A program made the translations under genes and the position numbers. Below the pieces are notes generated by a model. That model ran no database searches. It had not been told where the DNA came from and was given only the letters and a program-made list of their open reading frames with translations. A stretch of DNA of 64,000 nt, taken from assembly GCA_964655525.1 (NCBI GenBank), contig CAZZNE010000005.1, positions 62,001 through 126,000 on the forward strand, given 5' to 3'. Source of the stretch: DLAJ01 sp964655525 (GTDB taxonomy: Bacteria; Bacillota; Clostridia; Lachnospirales; Lachnospiraceae). The number at the start of each line of letters is the position of its first letter. Positions within the stretch are counted from its first letter, which is position 1. Shown piece after piece: positions 18,141 through 27,064 of this stretch.

Positions 18141-18999
18141 CAGTCTGATCAAATCAAACCTGACAGTCGTGCAGGATGAAGAAAAAATCGTAATCGATAC
18201 CAATGCGCTCATCGCGCAAAAGCTGGAGGCGTTATCAGGCGACACGTTTTATACGGCGGCGGATTCGGATGCCTATCCGGATCAGGGCGTGTCGGAAACG
18301 GAGGATGACGGACTATCGGAGTTGTTCGGAGAAACACCGCCGGAAGGCGGCGGTTTTAAGCCGGGTATTCAGGCGGAGCCGATCGAACTGATCAAGGAGG
18401 ATAGTGGTCCGTCTCCGGAGGAGCTGCTTGCCGAGGCGCGCGAGGAGATCGCACAAATGCAGCAGGATGCGGCAAGACAGATTGAGCAGCAGCGGGAAAC
18501 GGCGCTTGCCGAGGCAAAACGCGAGGGATATGATGCAGGCTATCGCGAGGGCATGCATCAGGTGGAGCAGATCAAAGAGGAACTGGCGGAGACACAGCGG
18601 CAGTTGACGTCGGATTATGAGCAGAAGCTGAGTGAATTAGAGCCGCTCTTTATCGAAAAACTTACGGGCATTTATGAGCACATCTTCAAAGTCAATATGA
18701 TGTCGGATAAGCAGGTGCTTTTGTATCTTGCGGAAAACGTCATCCGCAACGTGGAGGGGAACAGAGAGTTTTTTGTTCATGTATCCAAGGAAGATTATGC
18801 GGCAGTGAATATGCAGAAAAAACAGCTTGAAGCGGCGGCCGCAGGCGCGAATACGTCTGTGGAGGTCGTGCAGGATACCACGCTTTCGGAGGGCGAGTGC
18901 ATGATTGAGACGGAAGGCGGTATTTTTGACTGCGGTTTGGGTACACAGCTCGCTGAATTAAAAAAGCAGCTGTTACTGTTGGCATATTCGGGAGAATAG
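18133..18999 (+). CDS. fliH: Flagellar export regulator FliH
   Basis: I prefer TTG 18133 because a full GGAGGTGA lies 8 bases upstream and the product then begins M-Y-S-S-L-I-K; GTG 18121 is the alternative and lies inside that ribosome site. The 288 residues have an acidic variable N-terminal third and a long helical middle with A-x-x-E-x-x-x-G/A spacing and G-Y-D-A-G-Y-R-E-G. The C-terminal FliH/V-ATPase E-like domain has S-D-K-Q-V-L-L-Y-L-A-E-N-V-I-R. FliH binds the FliI ATPase and delivers export substrates. It overlaps fliG by 8 bases, so the two are translationally coupled. Confidence 0.9.
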   Translation: MYSSLIKSNLTVVQDEEKIVIDTNALIAQKLEALSGDTFYTAADSDAYPDQGVSETEDDGLSELFGETPPEGGGFKPGIQAEPIELIKEDSGPSPEELLAEAREEIAQMQQDAARQIEQQRETALAEAKREGYDAGYREGMHQVEQIKEELAETQRQLTSDYEQKLSELEPLFIEKLTGIYEHIFKVNMMSDKQVLLYLAENVIRNVEGNREFFVHVSKEDYAAVNMQKKQLEAAAAGANTSVEVVQDTTLSEGECMIETEGGIFDCGLGTQLAELKKQLLLLAYSGE

Positions 19000-19011
19000 C
19001 ACAGAAAACAT

Positions 19012-20322
19012 ATGAATGCAATCAATTTTGATAAATACAATTCATTGGAAAATCAATCCTTTTTTAAGAAAATGGGAAAGGTCGTCAACATTGTCGGACT
19101 GACAATCGAATCAGCAGGGCCGGATGCAAAGCTCGGCGATCTCTGCTGTATTTATCCGGGTGGGGAAAGTAAACCAATTCGTGCGGAAGTCGTGGGCTTT
19201 AGGGATAAAAAGACGCTCCTGATGCCCTATGAATCGACGGAGGGCGTCGGGCTTGGATGTATCGTGGAAAATCAAGGCTATCCGCTAAGCGTTGCGGTGG
19301 GAGACTACCTGCTCGGCAGGACGCTCAATGGACTGGGAGAACCGATCGACCCGACCGGAATTCCAAAAGAAAGCAAACGGTATCCCGTAGAATCCGCCCC
19401 CCCTGACCCAATGGCCAGGGAAATCATTGACGAGGTGCTGCCGCTTGGTGTGCGTGCGGTGGACGGACTCATCACGCTTGGAAAAGGACAGCGTATCGGC
19501 ATTTTTGCAGGCTCCGGAGTCGGGAAATCGACGCTGATGGGCATGTTTGCACGCAATACGCAGGCGGACATCAATGTGATCGCATTGATCGGAGAGCGCG
19601 GCAGGGAAGTGCGGGAATTTATTGAGCATGATCTCGGGCAGGAAGGAATGGCGCGTTCAGTTGTGGTAGTGGCGACGTCGGATAAACCTGCGTTAGAGCG
19701 TAAAAAGGCGGCAATGGCGGCAACGTCGATTGCTGAATATTTCAGGGATCAGGGCAGGGATGTCCTGCTGATGATGGATTCCCTGACGCGTTTTTCCATG
19801 GCACAGCGGGAAATCGGGCTTGCCAGCGGCGAACCGCCGGTGACAAGGGGATATCCGCCCAGCGTGTATTCCGAGATGCCGAAGCTCTTAGAGCGGGCGG
19901 GGCGTTCGGATAAGGGTTCCATCACGGGACTGTATACGGTGCTTGTGGACGGCGACGATTTCAACGAGCCGATCACAGACACGGCAAGAAGTATTTTGGA
20001 CGGTCATATTATCTTAGACCGCAAGCTGGCGCATAAAAACCATTACCCCGCCATCGACGTGCTGCAGAGCATTTCGCGATGTATGAGCGCGATCGACACG
20101 AGAGAGCATAAGCAGGCGGCGGGAAAGCTCAAAAATGTGTTGGCGACCTATAAGGACGCGGAAGATCTGATCAATATCGGCGCATATAAGAAGGGCAGTA
20201 ATCCTGAAATTGATTATGCAATTGACAAGAACAAGGCGGTCAACGAGTTCCTGATGCAGGCGACGGACGAAAAAGTGACATTTGAGGAGACGGTTGGGGC
20301 GTTGGAAGCGCTGTTTGCATAA
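19012..20322 (+). CDS. fliI: Flagellar export ATPase FliI
   Basis: The 436 residues match F1 beta-like type III ATPases. The Walker A loop G-S-G-V-G-K-S-T sits at about residues 167-174, Walker B is in D-V-L-L-M-M-D-S-L, and R-G-Y-P-P-S-V and G-S-I-T-G-L-Y-T-V-L follow. FliI hydrolyses ATP to release substrates from chaperones at the export gate. It is 12 bases after fliH and precedes fliJ, which together form the soluble ATPase complex. No key residue is missing. Confidence 0.98.
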   Translation: MNAINFDKYNSLENQSFFKKMGKVVNIVGLTIESAGPDAKLGDLCCIYPGGESKPIRAEVVGFRDKKTLLMPYESTEGVGLGCIVENQGYPLSVAVGDYLLGRTLNGLGEPIDPTGIPKESKRYPVESAPPDPMAREIIDEVLPLGVRAVDGLITLGKGQRIGIFAGSGVGKSTLMGMFARNTQADINVIALIGERGREVREFIEHDLGQEGMARSVVVVATSDKPALERKKAAMAATSIAEYFRDQGRDVLLMMDSLTRFSMAQREIGLASGEPPVTRGYPPSVYSEMPKLLERAGRSDKGSITGLYTVLVDGDDFNEPITDTARSILDGHIILDRKLAHKNHYPAIDVLQSISRCMSAIDTREHKQAAGKLKNVLATYKDAEDLINIGAYKKGSNPEIDYAIDKNKAVNEFLMQATDEKVTFEETVGALEALFA

Positions 20323-20349
20323 TCTTATTGGGAAATGAGGATAAGATCG

Positions 20350-20826
20350 GTGGCAAAATTTCGATACCGGATGCAGAATGTGCTGAATATCAAACTCAGC
20401 ATGGAGCGGCAGGCAAAGCAGCAGTATGCCGAAGCGAATGCAAAGCTGCGGGAAGAAGAACAAAAGCTGAACGTTCTGTTCAGACGCAAATTTGAATACG
20501 AGCAGACGGCCAGACAGCTTCTTACGGATGACTTAAACGTCCGCGAAATCACACAGAACAATGAGGCGATTCTGCGCATGGAAGATTTTATCACGCAGCA
20601 GCAGAAAGAAGTGCAGATCGCGGCAAGAGCCGTCGAAAAAGCGCGCCAGAAGATGACGGAGGTCATGCAGGACCGGAAGACGCACGAGCGGCTGCGCGAG
20701 AAAGCATTTGATGAATTTCTGATGGAAGAAAAGCAGCATGAAAGCAAAGAAATCGACGAGCTGGTCAGCTATACATATGGGCAGAGACTAAGGGAGACGG
20801 GACATGGCGAGAGCACAAGCACCTGA
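20350..20826 (+). CDS. fliJ: Flagellar export chaperone FliJ
   Basis: GTG 20350 is the likely start: GAGG lies 9 bases upstream and the product then begins M-A-K-F-R-Y-R-M-Q-N-V-L-N-I-K, as usual for FliJ in this group. An ATG at 20335 has a poor site. The 158 residues are almost wholly helical and highly charged, predicting the two-helix antiparallel coiled coil that sits in the FliI hexamer like the gamma subunit of F1. It overlaps the next gene by 23 bases. Confidence 0.92.
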   Translation: MAKFRYRMQNVLNIKLSMERQAKQQYAEANAKLREEEQKLNVLFRRKFEYEQTARQLLTDDLNVREITQNNEAILRMEDFITQQQKEVQIAARAVEKARQKMTEVMQDRKTHERLREKAFDEFLMEEKQHESKEIDELVSYTYGQRLRETGHGESTST

Positions 20827-21688
20827 AGAAATACCGGTAGTGGATGTTACCGCGGAAAAAAAGAAATTAAAAGAAGAACGAAAGAAGCTCAAAGCGGAGA
20901 GCCGCGCGCAAAAGAAAGAGGCGAAAGCGCGTGCAAAGGAGCTTGCCAAGCAGGAATCGGAGCTGGATGACGAGGATTCGGACAGCGGTACCGGTTCGGC
21001 GATTCTGGTTACATTTTTTATCATTCTCATATGGATCGCGATCTTAGGACTGCTGATCAAGCTTGACGTGGGCGGGTTCGGCTCCAATGTCTTACGCCCG
21101 ATCTTGAAGGATGTGCCGGTGCTTTCGTGGATATTACCGGAGGATCATGAGACGGAAACGACGGATGAGGAGGCGTACGGCGGCTATACGAGTCTGCGTG
21201 ATGCGGTCGATCAGATTTTAGTATTAGAGCAGCAGGTAGAGCAGCTTCAGACGGTCAACAGTGCGGATGCAGAGGAGCTTGAGCGTCTGCGCGCGGAGCT
21301 TGAGCGCCTGCAGAGCTTTGAAGACAGCTACCTCGAATTTGAGAAGATTAAAAATGAATTTTATCAGGAGGTCGTCTATGCGGCGAACGGACCGGGTGTG
21401 GATGCATATATCAAATATTTTGAATCCATGGATCCGACGACTGCGGAGGCGATTTATGCCCGCGTGATTGCGGAGCAGGCGCAGGATTTGGAAATGAGCG
21501 AATATGCAAGTGCTTATTCAGGAATGAAGCCAAAGAATGCTGCGGCGATTTTTGAGGAAATGAATGACCTGGAGTTGACTGCAAAAATCTTAGGACAGAT
21601 GGGAGCGGAGGAACGCGGTGCGATCCTGGCTGCGATGACACCTGAATTTGCGGCGAGACTGACGCGCATCATGGATCCGGACGCATGA
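20804..21688 (+). CDS. MotE/YlxF-like protein with MgtE-N-type domain
   Basis: The protein has 294 residues: a Lys/Glu/Ala-rich cytoplasmic helix (about 15-55), one membrane helix (about 65-86), an extracytoplasmic coiled coil (about 130-180), and a C-terminal all-helical domain. That last domain has Y-I-K-Y-F-E-S-M-D-P and repeated M-K/N-P-x-x-A-A-x-I-F-E-E-M-N, like the N-terminal domain of MgtE and of MotE. It lies between fliJ and fliK, the place of ylxF in Bacillus subtilis. MotE in other bacteria helps stabilise stator assembly. The role here is inferred from domain and position. Confidence 0.8.
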   Translation: MARAQAPEEIPVVDVTAEKKKLKEERKKLKAESRAQKKEAKARAKELAKQESELDDEDSDSGTGSAILVTFFIILIWIAILGLLIKLDVGGFGSNVLRPILKDVPVLSWILPEDHETETTDEEAYGGYTSLRDAVDQILVLEQQVEQLQTVNSADAEELERLRAELERLQSFEDSYLEFEKIKNEFYQEVVYAANGPGVDAYIKYFESMDPTTAEAIYARVIAEQAQDLEMSEYASAYSGMKPKNAAAIFEEMNDLELTAKILGQMGAEERGAILAAMTPEFAARLTRIMDPDA

Positions 21689-21787
21689 TGGGAAATAAAA
21701 GATTTTTCCGTTTTATATCTTCATAATAATGAGCGGGAAACCGATAATCATTATGTACCTTGATAATCAAAGAAAGGAGGAAAAACA

Positions 21788-23278
21788 ATGACCAGTGCAG
21801 TAACAGAACGTGGAACGATCATGAACCTTGCAGTTCAGGCGGCGCCGACAAAATCGGGCACATCGGACACGGGATTTACGCAGGTCATGGACAAGGCTGT
21901 AAGTGCTAACAAGAGCGGAGATTCATCCAGTGGTGCGGTAGTAAAAAAAGATACTGCCAAAACCTCTGAGCGTACCGAAAATTCTGAAGCCAAAGAGCAA
22001 CCGACCACGGAAGAAGCCCGTCGGACGGATGATACGCAGCAGGAAAAACCGAATGCAGCCAGTGAACAGACGCAGCAGACAGACAAGACCGCCGCTGCGG
22101 ACGATCAGCCAAACGAGGCAGGCGAAGAAGCCGCTGCTTCCGAGATGGCATCCATGTTCATTGAGAAAGCGTCAGAAGTGCTCACGCAGGTTGCGGAGAA
22201 CCTTTCGGTATCCGTCGAGACTGTGACAGAAACGATGCAGGAGCTTGGTATGGAACTGACGGATCTGTTGGTTTCGGATCGCATGATGGAGCTGATGATG
22301 GCGCTGACCGGGGAAGATCAGATGTCGCTTGTAACGGACGAAACGCTCTACAACACATTGCAGGAGCTGACAGCATTGACGAAGGAGGCAGGCGAGGAGC
22401 TGATGAAAGAGCTTTCCCTGACACCGGAGGATCTTAGAGCGATGCTGGAACAGCTTGGCACACAGGAAGCGGATACGACGCATTCTGACATGCAGAACGT
22501 TCAGGCTGATGTCCCGGTTATAAACACGGATGAGAGAACTTCCGGTTTGATGACGGCGGACACGAAAGAGCAGACGGGTACGCAGCAGACAGATCAAAGT
22601 CACATGACCGACAATGTGCAGGACAAAACGCAGCAGGACGGGGCGCAGGTTGCGACCGGCTATCGGGCGGAGGAAGATTCTGCACAGACAAAAGAGAAAG
22701 GGGAATCGTTTGCGGAAGGCGGGCAGGGCTTTGCCGAGCATCTGATGAACCGGACGAATGAATTTGTGGAAGCACTGACGCAGGAGACAGGGAGCGCAGA
22801 TTCCTATTTGGATGCGGAGCAGATCATGAAGCAGATTACGGACTTTATGAGAAACCACTTAAACGCGCAGGGATCTTCGGTAGAATTACAGTTACATCCT
22901 GCAAGCCTTGGCACGCTGAATATTTCGGTGACGGCCAAGAACGGAATCGTAACAGCGCAGTTTGCGGCGCAGGACGAGGCGGTAAAGGCCATACTGGAGG
23001 GACAGGTGGCTGAGCTTCGGAGTCGTCTGGATGAACAGGGCGTGAAAGTACAAGCGATTGAAGTTACGGTTTCCAGTCATGAGTTTGAACGCAACCTTGA
23101 GCAGAATGCCAATCAGGACGCAGATGAGCGAGGTGAGGCGGGAGCAAAGAGACGGACAACAAGAAGGTTGAATCTCGATGAACTCGGCGAAGAGGATGCG
23201 GAAGAGCTTGACGATGCGGAACAGATTGCACGTGATATGATGAGAATACACGGCAATCGACTTGACTACTTAGCTTAG
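21788..23278 (+). CDS. fliK: Flagellar hook-length control protein FliK
   Basis: FliK is the secreted ruler that switches export from hook to filament subunits. This 496-residue form has a long, polar, Thr/Glu/Gln-rich N-terminal region that is probably disordered. The compact C-terminal Flg_hook domain (about 360-430) has L-Q-L-H-P-A-S-L-G-T-L, then V-T-A-Q-F-A-A-Q-D-E and L-R-S-R-L-D-E-Q-G-V. A very strong AAAGGAGG precedes the ATG. The C-terminal tail is charged. Position before flgD and flgE matches its role. Confidence 0.92.
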   Translation: MTSAVTERGTIMNLAVQAAPTKSGTSDTGFTQVMDKAVSANKSGDSSSGAVVKKDTAKTSERTENSEAKEQPTTEEARRTDDTQQEKPNAASEQTQQTDKTAAADDQPNEAGEEAAASEMASMFIEKASEVLTQVAENLSVSVETVTETMQELGMELTDLLVSDRMMELMMALTGEDQMSLVTDETLYNTLQELTALTKEAGEELMKELSLTPEDLRAMLEQLGTQEADTTHSDMQNVQADVPVINTDERTSGLMTADTKEQTGTQQTDQSHMTDNVQDKTQQDGAQVATGYRAEEDSAQTKEKGESFAEGGQGFAEHLMNRTNEFVEALTQETGSADSYLDAEQIMKQITDFMRNHLNAQGSSVELQLHPASLGTLNISVTAKNGIVTAQFAAQDEAVKAILEGQVAELRSRLDEQGVKVQAIEVTVSSHEFERNLEQNANQDADERGEAGAKRRTTRRLNLDELGEEDAEELDDAEQIARDMMRIHGNRLDYLA

Positions 23279-23300
23279 TGATACGGAGAGGAGGAATCGT

Positions 23301-24254
23301 ATGGCATCAACAGCGCAGGTAGTAGATGGCAAGATCGTCAACAACGGTTTGAGCGCAGCCGAGAAAGCGGCAAGCAACGAATCGAAAAAAACCACGGGCG
23401 GAGGCTCGCTCGGCAAAGATGCTTTTTTACAATTGCTTGTGGCACAGATGAAGTATCAGGATCCACTGGCGGCATCCAATAACAGTACAGAATATATCTC
23501 ACAGCTCGCAACGTTCTCGGAGCTTGAGAGCATGCAGAATCTGCAGGAGATTTCGGAGCAGCAGCGCATGCAGGGACTTGTCGGCAAGACCGTCGTATTA
23601 GATGTGGACGGCAAGCAGTATACGGGACAGGTTGACTATTTACAGTATGAGAACGGAAAGGCAAAGATGTCCGTAGGCGGAACGCTGTATTCACTGGATG
23701 ATGTTTATCAGGTGATCGACGGCGATTACTTAACGGCATATACGCAGGCAACCAACTTTATATCCAAACTATACAGACTGCCGGCACTTGAGAATCTGAC
23801 GGCGAAGGACGCAGAGATCGTACATGAGTTAGAGGACGAATACAAGAACATGACCGAGTACGGTAAGTCCTTTATCGCAGACGAGGCGCTCGAGTTCCTG
23901 AACAGCCTTGGACCAAGGGCAGATGTGCTAAGTCCCAGAAAAGAGCCGGTTGACTATAATAAGCTTATCTCAGATCAGCTGAATGTGCTCATCAATCGGG
24001 CGGACAGTATCGATAAGGATAAGATCAACGATGTCCTTGATAAGCTTTTGGAAGCGGGCGTACAGCCGCCGGCGGAGAATGACGATAAGGATGATACGGA
24101 GAACGCAGGTGCCGTGACCGGCGCGGAGGGCACGGGGAGCGGTACGGATGGCACTGAAAACGCAGGTGCAGTGGCCGGCGCGGAGGGCGCAGGAAGCAGC
24201 GCGGACGACAATGAAGACGCAGGCGTAACAGGTGAAGAGAGCGCGGATGCATGA
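23301..24254 (+). CDS. flgD: Hook-capping scaffold protein FlgD
   Basis: The N-terminal FlgD domain is clear: K-D-A-F-L-Q-L-L-V-A-Q-M-K-Y-Q-D-P-L near residue 40, then L-A-T-F-S-E-L-E. A small beta domain follows with G-K-T-V-V-L-D-V-D-G-K. FlgD caps the growing hook and is needed for FlgE polymerisation. The 317-residue length is large; residues after about 265 are a Gly/Ala/Glu/Asp low-complexity tail built from a 19-residue repeat (see the repeat entry). The ribosome site is GGAGAGGAGG. It is upstream of flgE as usual. Confidence 0.93.
   Translation: MASTAQVVDGKIVNNGLSAAEKAASNESKKTTGGGSLGKDAFLQLLVAQMKYQDPLAASNNSTEYISQLATFSELESMQNLQEISEQQRMQGLVGKTVVLDVDGKQYTGQVDYLQYENGKAKMSVGGTLYSLDDVYQVIDGDYLTAYTQATNFISKLYRLPALENLTAKDAEIVHELEDEYKNMTEYGKSFIADEALEFLNSLGPRADVLSPRKEPVDYNKLISDQLNVLINRADSIDKDKINDVLDKLLEAGVQPPAENDDKDDTENAGAVTGAEGTGSGTDGTENAGAVAGAEGAGSSADDNEDAGVTGEESADA
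24099..24245 (+). repeat. 57-nt tandem repeat in the flgD tail
   Basis: About two and a half copies of a 57-base unit encode a 19-residue period beginning E-N-A-G-A-V at 24099 and 24156, with a diverged third start E-D-A-G-V at 24213. The period keeps the frame, so copy number could change without breaking flgD. Confidence 0.75.
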
Positions 24255-24357
24255 GGGCGGAAGCGCTGACAACAGGATATCAGAGTATAGCATGTCCGTT
24301 GTCATGAGGAAAAGATGGAATTGAAACGCGTGTAGTACTCAAGGAGGAGGAATTACA

Positions 24358-24759
24358 ATGCAGGTAAATCAGAACCAATTCCTTTCCATCGAACAGTTAA
24401 AAGATCAGTATTTGAATCAGGCGAGAAAGCCGGAGACGACGCGTACACAGGACGGTTTTTCCTTTCAGGAAATTCTGGAGGGAAAGACCGCCGGTACCGC
24501 AGAGAGCACGCTTCGTTTTTCCAAACATGCGATGAACCGTTTGGCGGAGCGTAATATCAGGCTGACGGACGATCAGCTTGACCGCCTGAATGAAGGTACG
24601 ATGAAAGCAGACAGGAAAGGGATCAAAGACTCGCTGATCATGGTCGATGAGTTGGCGTTTATCGTGAATGTATCGAGCAGTACCGTCATCACGGCAATGG
24701 ACAATACTCGGACGGATGAGCAGATTTTTACAAACATTGACGGAGCCGTTATCATGTAA
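24358..24759 (+). CDS. Small flagellar operon protein (TIGR02530-like)
   Basis: This 133-residue protein resembles the conserved small protein found between flgD and flgE in many Firmicutes and spirochaete operons. The motif block F-S-K-H-A-M-N-R-L-A-E-R-N-I-R-L is followed by M-K-A-D-R-K-G-I-K-D-S-L and a final beta region with F-I-V-N-V-x-x-x-T-V-I-T-A-M-D. A strong AAGGAGGAGG site precedes it. Its biochemical role is not established; position suggests hook assembly. Family recognition is from motif memory. Confidence 0.85.
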   Translation: MQVNQNQFLSIEQLKDQYLNQARKPETTRTQDGFSFQEILEGKTAGTAESTLRFSKHAMNRLAERNIRLTDDQLDRLNEGTMKADRKGIKDSLIMVDELAFIVNVSSSTVITAMDNTRTDEQIFTNIDGAVIM

Positions 24760-24836
24760 CCGGACCTTTTTGGAGGTTATCGTTCCCGACTGACAGAAGG
24801 AACGACGCGGCTCTTATTAAAGGAGGGCATTTCACT

Positions 24837-26627
24837 ATGATGAGATCATTGTTTTCTGGTGTATCCGGCTTGAAGGTGCATCAGACAAAGATGGACGTAA
24901 TCGGTAACAACATTGCAAACGTAAATACGACATCCTACAAGTCGATGTCGATCAACTTTTCCGAGTTGATGTATCAGACGTCGGCAAATGCGTCCGGACC
25001 GAATGCGACGACCGGAACTGCTGGTAAGAACCCGAAGCAGATCGGTCTCGGTGTTGTGTCGGGTGCGATCAGCACGGCAATTACATCTGCGGGTTCGGCA
25101 CAGACGACGAACAATCCGTTTGATATTCGTATCTCCGGCGATTCGTTCTTTATTGTCAGCGACGGAAGCAATAATTATTTTACACGCGACGGTTCTTTCT
25201 ATGTTGATTCGGCAGGAAACCTTGCCATGACATCCACGGGCTATAACGTTATGGGCTGGCAGGTTGATGCGGAGACCGGCAAAGTAAGGCAGGATACCGT
25301 GACCGCGCTCCGTATCATGAGTCAGGAGAATCTGACCTATGATGCAGAGTATACGACCAACGGAAATATTACCGGTATCGTGGATAAAAAGGATACGGAC
25401 ATTAACTCTACAGCAGGTAAGACGATCAACCTTCCGATCTTCGATAATCTGGGTTACAGCTATACCGTGAAGCTGAGTCTGCATAAGGCCACCAACGACG
25501 GTGAGTTCTATTTGGAGATGGATGATATTCTTGATTCCGAACAGAAATCCATTACCGAGTATTATGGTGTGGATCTTGCCGATATCGCAAAACTTGGAGC
25601 ACGTCAGAATGTGGATGTGCAGGAAACGCACAATCCGTTGACGGATACCTTTAATATATCAGTAACTGTGGACGGACAGCAGCAGGAAAAACCGATCACG
25701 CGTGCTGTGTCATATGATCAGACGACCCGTACTTATAGCATATCCTTTAGAGATGATAAAGGTAGTATTGTTACAGAGGCAGCTGACTTGGATGCAATCG
25801 GAGTAGCGTTAGGGGGAAATCGACCAACGTCAGGAGACTATACGATTGCGCTTGATGATATTGTTGCTGCGGGAGCGGATGTGAATGATCCGAGAGCGTT
25901 TGAGGTTACAGATGCACAGCGTCCAAATCTGCAGATGATTTTCGGTAATAGTATTGATAGTACGACCAATAATGCAACGATTGATCCGCTGACCGGTACA
26001 CTGACGGTTACCAATAAGAATATACAGGGTGGTCTGATCCGTTTCAATACCGATACGGGTGCATTCATTTCTGCAAACGGAAATCCGACCGGTCTTACGA
26101 TTGATTTTGCAGAGCAGCTTACACAGGGCGGTACCATAACGAGCCTTCGCAACTTCCACGATATTGAGATTGACATGACGAGGATGAAGAATGCCGATAA
26201 TGGAGGTTCCGCGTCGTTGGCGGCGGACAGCGGAGACTTGAACGGGCTAGGCGCAGGCCGCAAGCTTGGCGATATGTCGGGTATTCAGATTTCCGATAAC
26301 GGTGAGATTTGGGCGGCGTACGACAACGGTATGTCGAGACTGCTCGGTCAGATCGCGGTTGCGGAATTTGCAAATCCGTCGGGCTTGGAGAAGGTCGGAG
26401 ACAATCTTTACAATAAGACGTTGAACTCGGGCGATTTTGACGGTATTGGTGTTGACATTAAGGTAAATGGCGGCGCGATGAACAGCGGTCAGCTTGAGAT
26501 GAGTAACGTCGATCTTTCCACGGAGTTTACGGAAATGATCACAACACAGAGAGGTTTTCAGGCGAACTCCCGTATCATCACGACATCTGACAGTCTGTTG
26601 GAGGAGCTTGTCAACTTAAAGAGATAA
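24837..26627 (+). CDS. flgE: Flagellar hook protein FlgE
   Basis: The 596 residues start at ATG 24837 (or the adjacent ATG 24840) after AAAGGAGG. The N-terminus has S-L-F-S-G-V-S-G-L-K and N-N-I-A-N-V-N-T-T-S-Y-K, and the C-terminus has T-E-M-I-T-T-Q-R-G-F-Q-A-N-S-R, the two helices that form the hook's coiled-coil core. The long middle region is the surface domain, variable between species. FlgE polymerises under the FlgD cap into the universal joint between rod and filament. Confidence 0.97.
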   Translation: MMRSLFSGVSGLKVHQTKMDVIGNNIANVNTTSYKSMSINFSELMYQTSANASGPNATTGTAGKNPKQIGLGVVSGAISTAITSAGSAQTTNNPFDIRISGDSFFIVSDGSNNYFTRDGSFYVDSAGNLAMTSTGYNVMGWQVDAETGKVRQDTVTALRIMSQENLTYDAEYTTNGNITGIVDKKDTDINSTAGKTINLPIFDNLGYSYTVKLSLHKATNDGEFYLEMDDILDSEQKSITEYYGVDLADIAKLGARQNVDVQETHNPLTDTFNISVTVDGQQQEKPITRAVSYDQTTRTYSISFRDDKGSIVTEAADLDAIGVALGGNRPTSGDYTIALDDIVAAGADVNDPRAFEVTDAQRPNLQMIFGNSIDSTTNNATIDPLTGTLTVTNKNIQGGLIRFNTDTGAFISANGNPTGLTIDFAEQLTQGGTITSLRNFHDIEIDMTRMKNADNGGSASLAADSGDLNGLGAGRKLGDMSGIQISDNGEIWAAYDNGMSRLLGQIAVAEFANPSGLEKVGDNLYNKTLNSGDFDGIGVDIKVNGGAMNSGQLEMSNVDLSTEFTEMITTQRGFQANSRIITTSDSLLEELVNLKR

Positions 26628-26727
26628 GGCAGACAGCGTCTTAGCCGGCGAGGCCGCGTGACGCAGAAACACAGAATAAATCACAGCGTCAGAAAGCGCG
26701 TGAAGCGCATGTTGACGTCGGGTAATA

Positions 26728-26756
26728 GGGAACCGCGCGTGGGGGCGGTTCCCTTT
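26728..26756 (+). terminator. Hairpin between flgE and flbD, possible partial terminator
   Basis: A 9-bp GC-rich stem (26728-26736 with 26745-26753) has an 8-base loop and only TTT after it. The gap 26628-26858 otherwise shows no gene. The weak T tract suggests RNA processing or partial termination within the operon rather than a strong end. Confidence 0.35.
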
Positions 26757-26858
26757 CCGTATGTTTGGGAAACAATAGGTATTTGGTACTATAACAGGAA
26801 TCCGGCTGCTTTTGAAAATGGATCATTGCAGCTGGTACATCTTGGAAGGAGGATCGGC

Positions 26859-27044
26859 ATGATCGAAGTAACAAAACTCAATGATATCAAGATTTTGATC
26901 AATCCTGACCTGATCGAATATGTCGAGGAAACACCGGATACCGTTGTCGCTTTGACAACAGGACGGAAAATTATTGTAAAAGAAAGTAGACAAGAAGTGA
27001 AAAATCTAGTAAAATCGTATAGGAAAGAAATTTTTGCTGATTAA
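26859..27044 (+). CDS. flbD: FlbD/SwrD family protein
   Basis: I place the start at ATG 26859 because GGAAGGAGG lies 7 bases upstream; the open frame extends 5' but has no support. The 61 residues begin M-I-E-V-T-K-L-N-D-I-K-I-L-I-N-P-D-L-I-E and include V-A-L-T-T-G-R-K-I-I-V-K-E-S, the full FlbD/SwrD pattern. In Bacillus, SwrD raises flagellar torque. It lies 20 bases before motA, the normal neighbourhood. Confidence 0.93.
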   Translation: MIEVTKLNDIKILINPDLIEYVEETPDTVVALTTGRKIIVKESRQEVKNLVKSYRKEIFAD

Positions 27045-27064
27045 AGCAGAGAGTGGTGAGTTTC

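Noticed and set aside
24846..25631. Long - strand open frame over flgE
   Set aside because: It is the shadow of a clear hook protein gene and reads as low-quality Arg/Ile/Cys-rich sequence.
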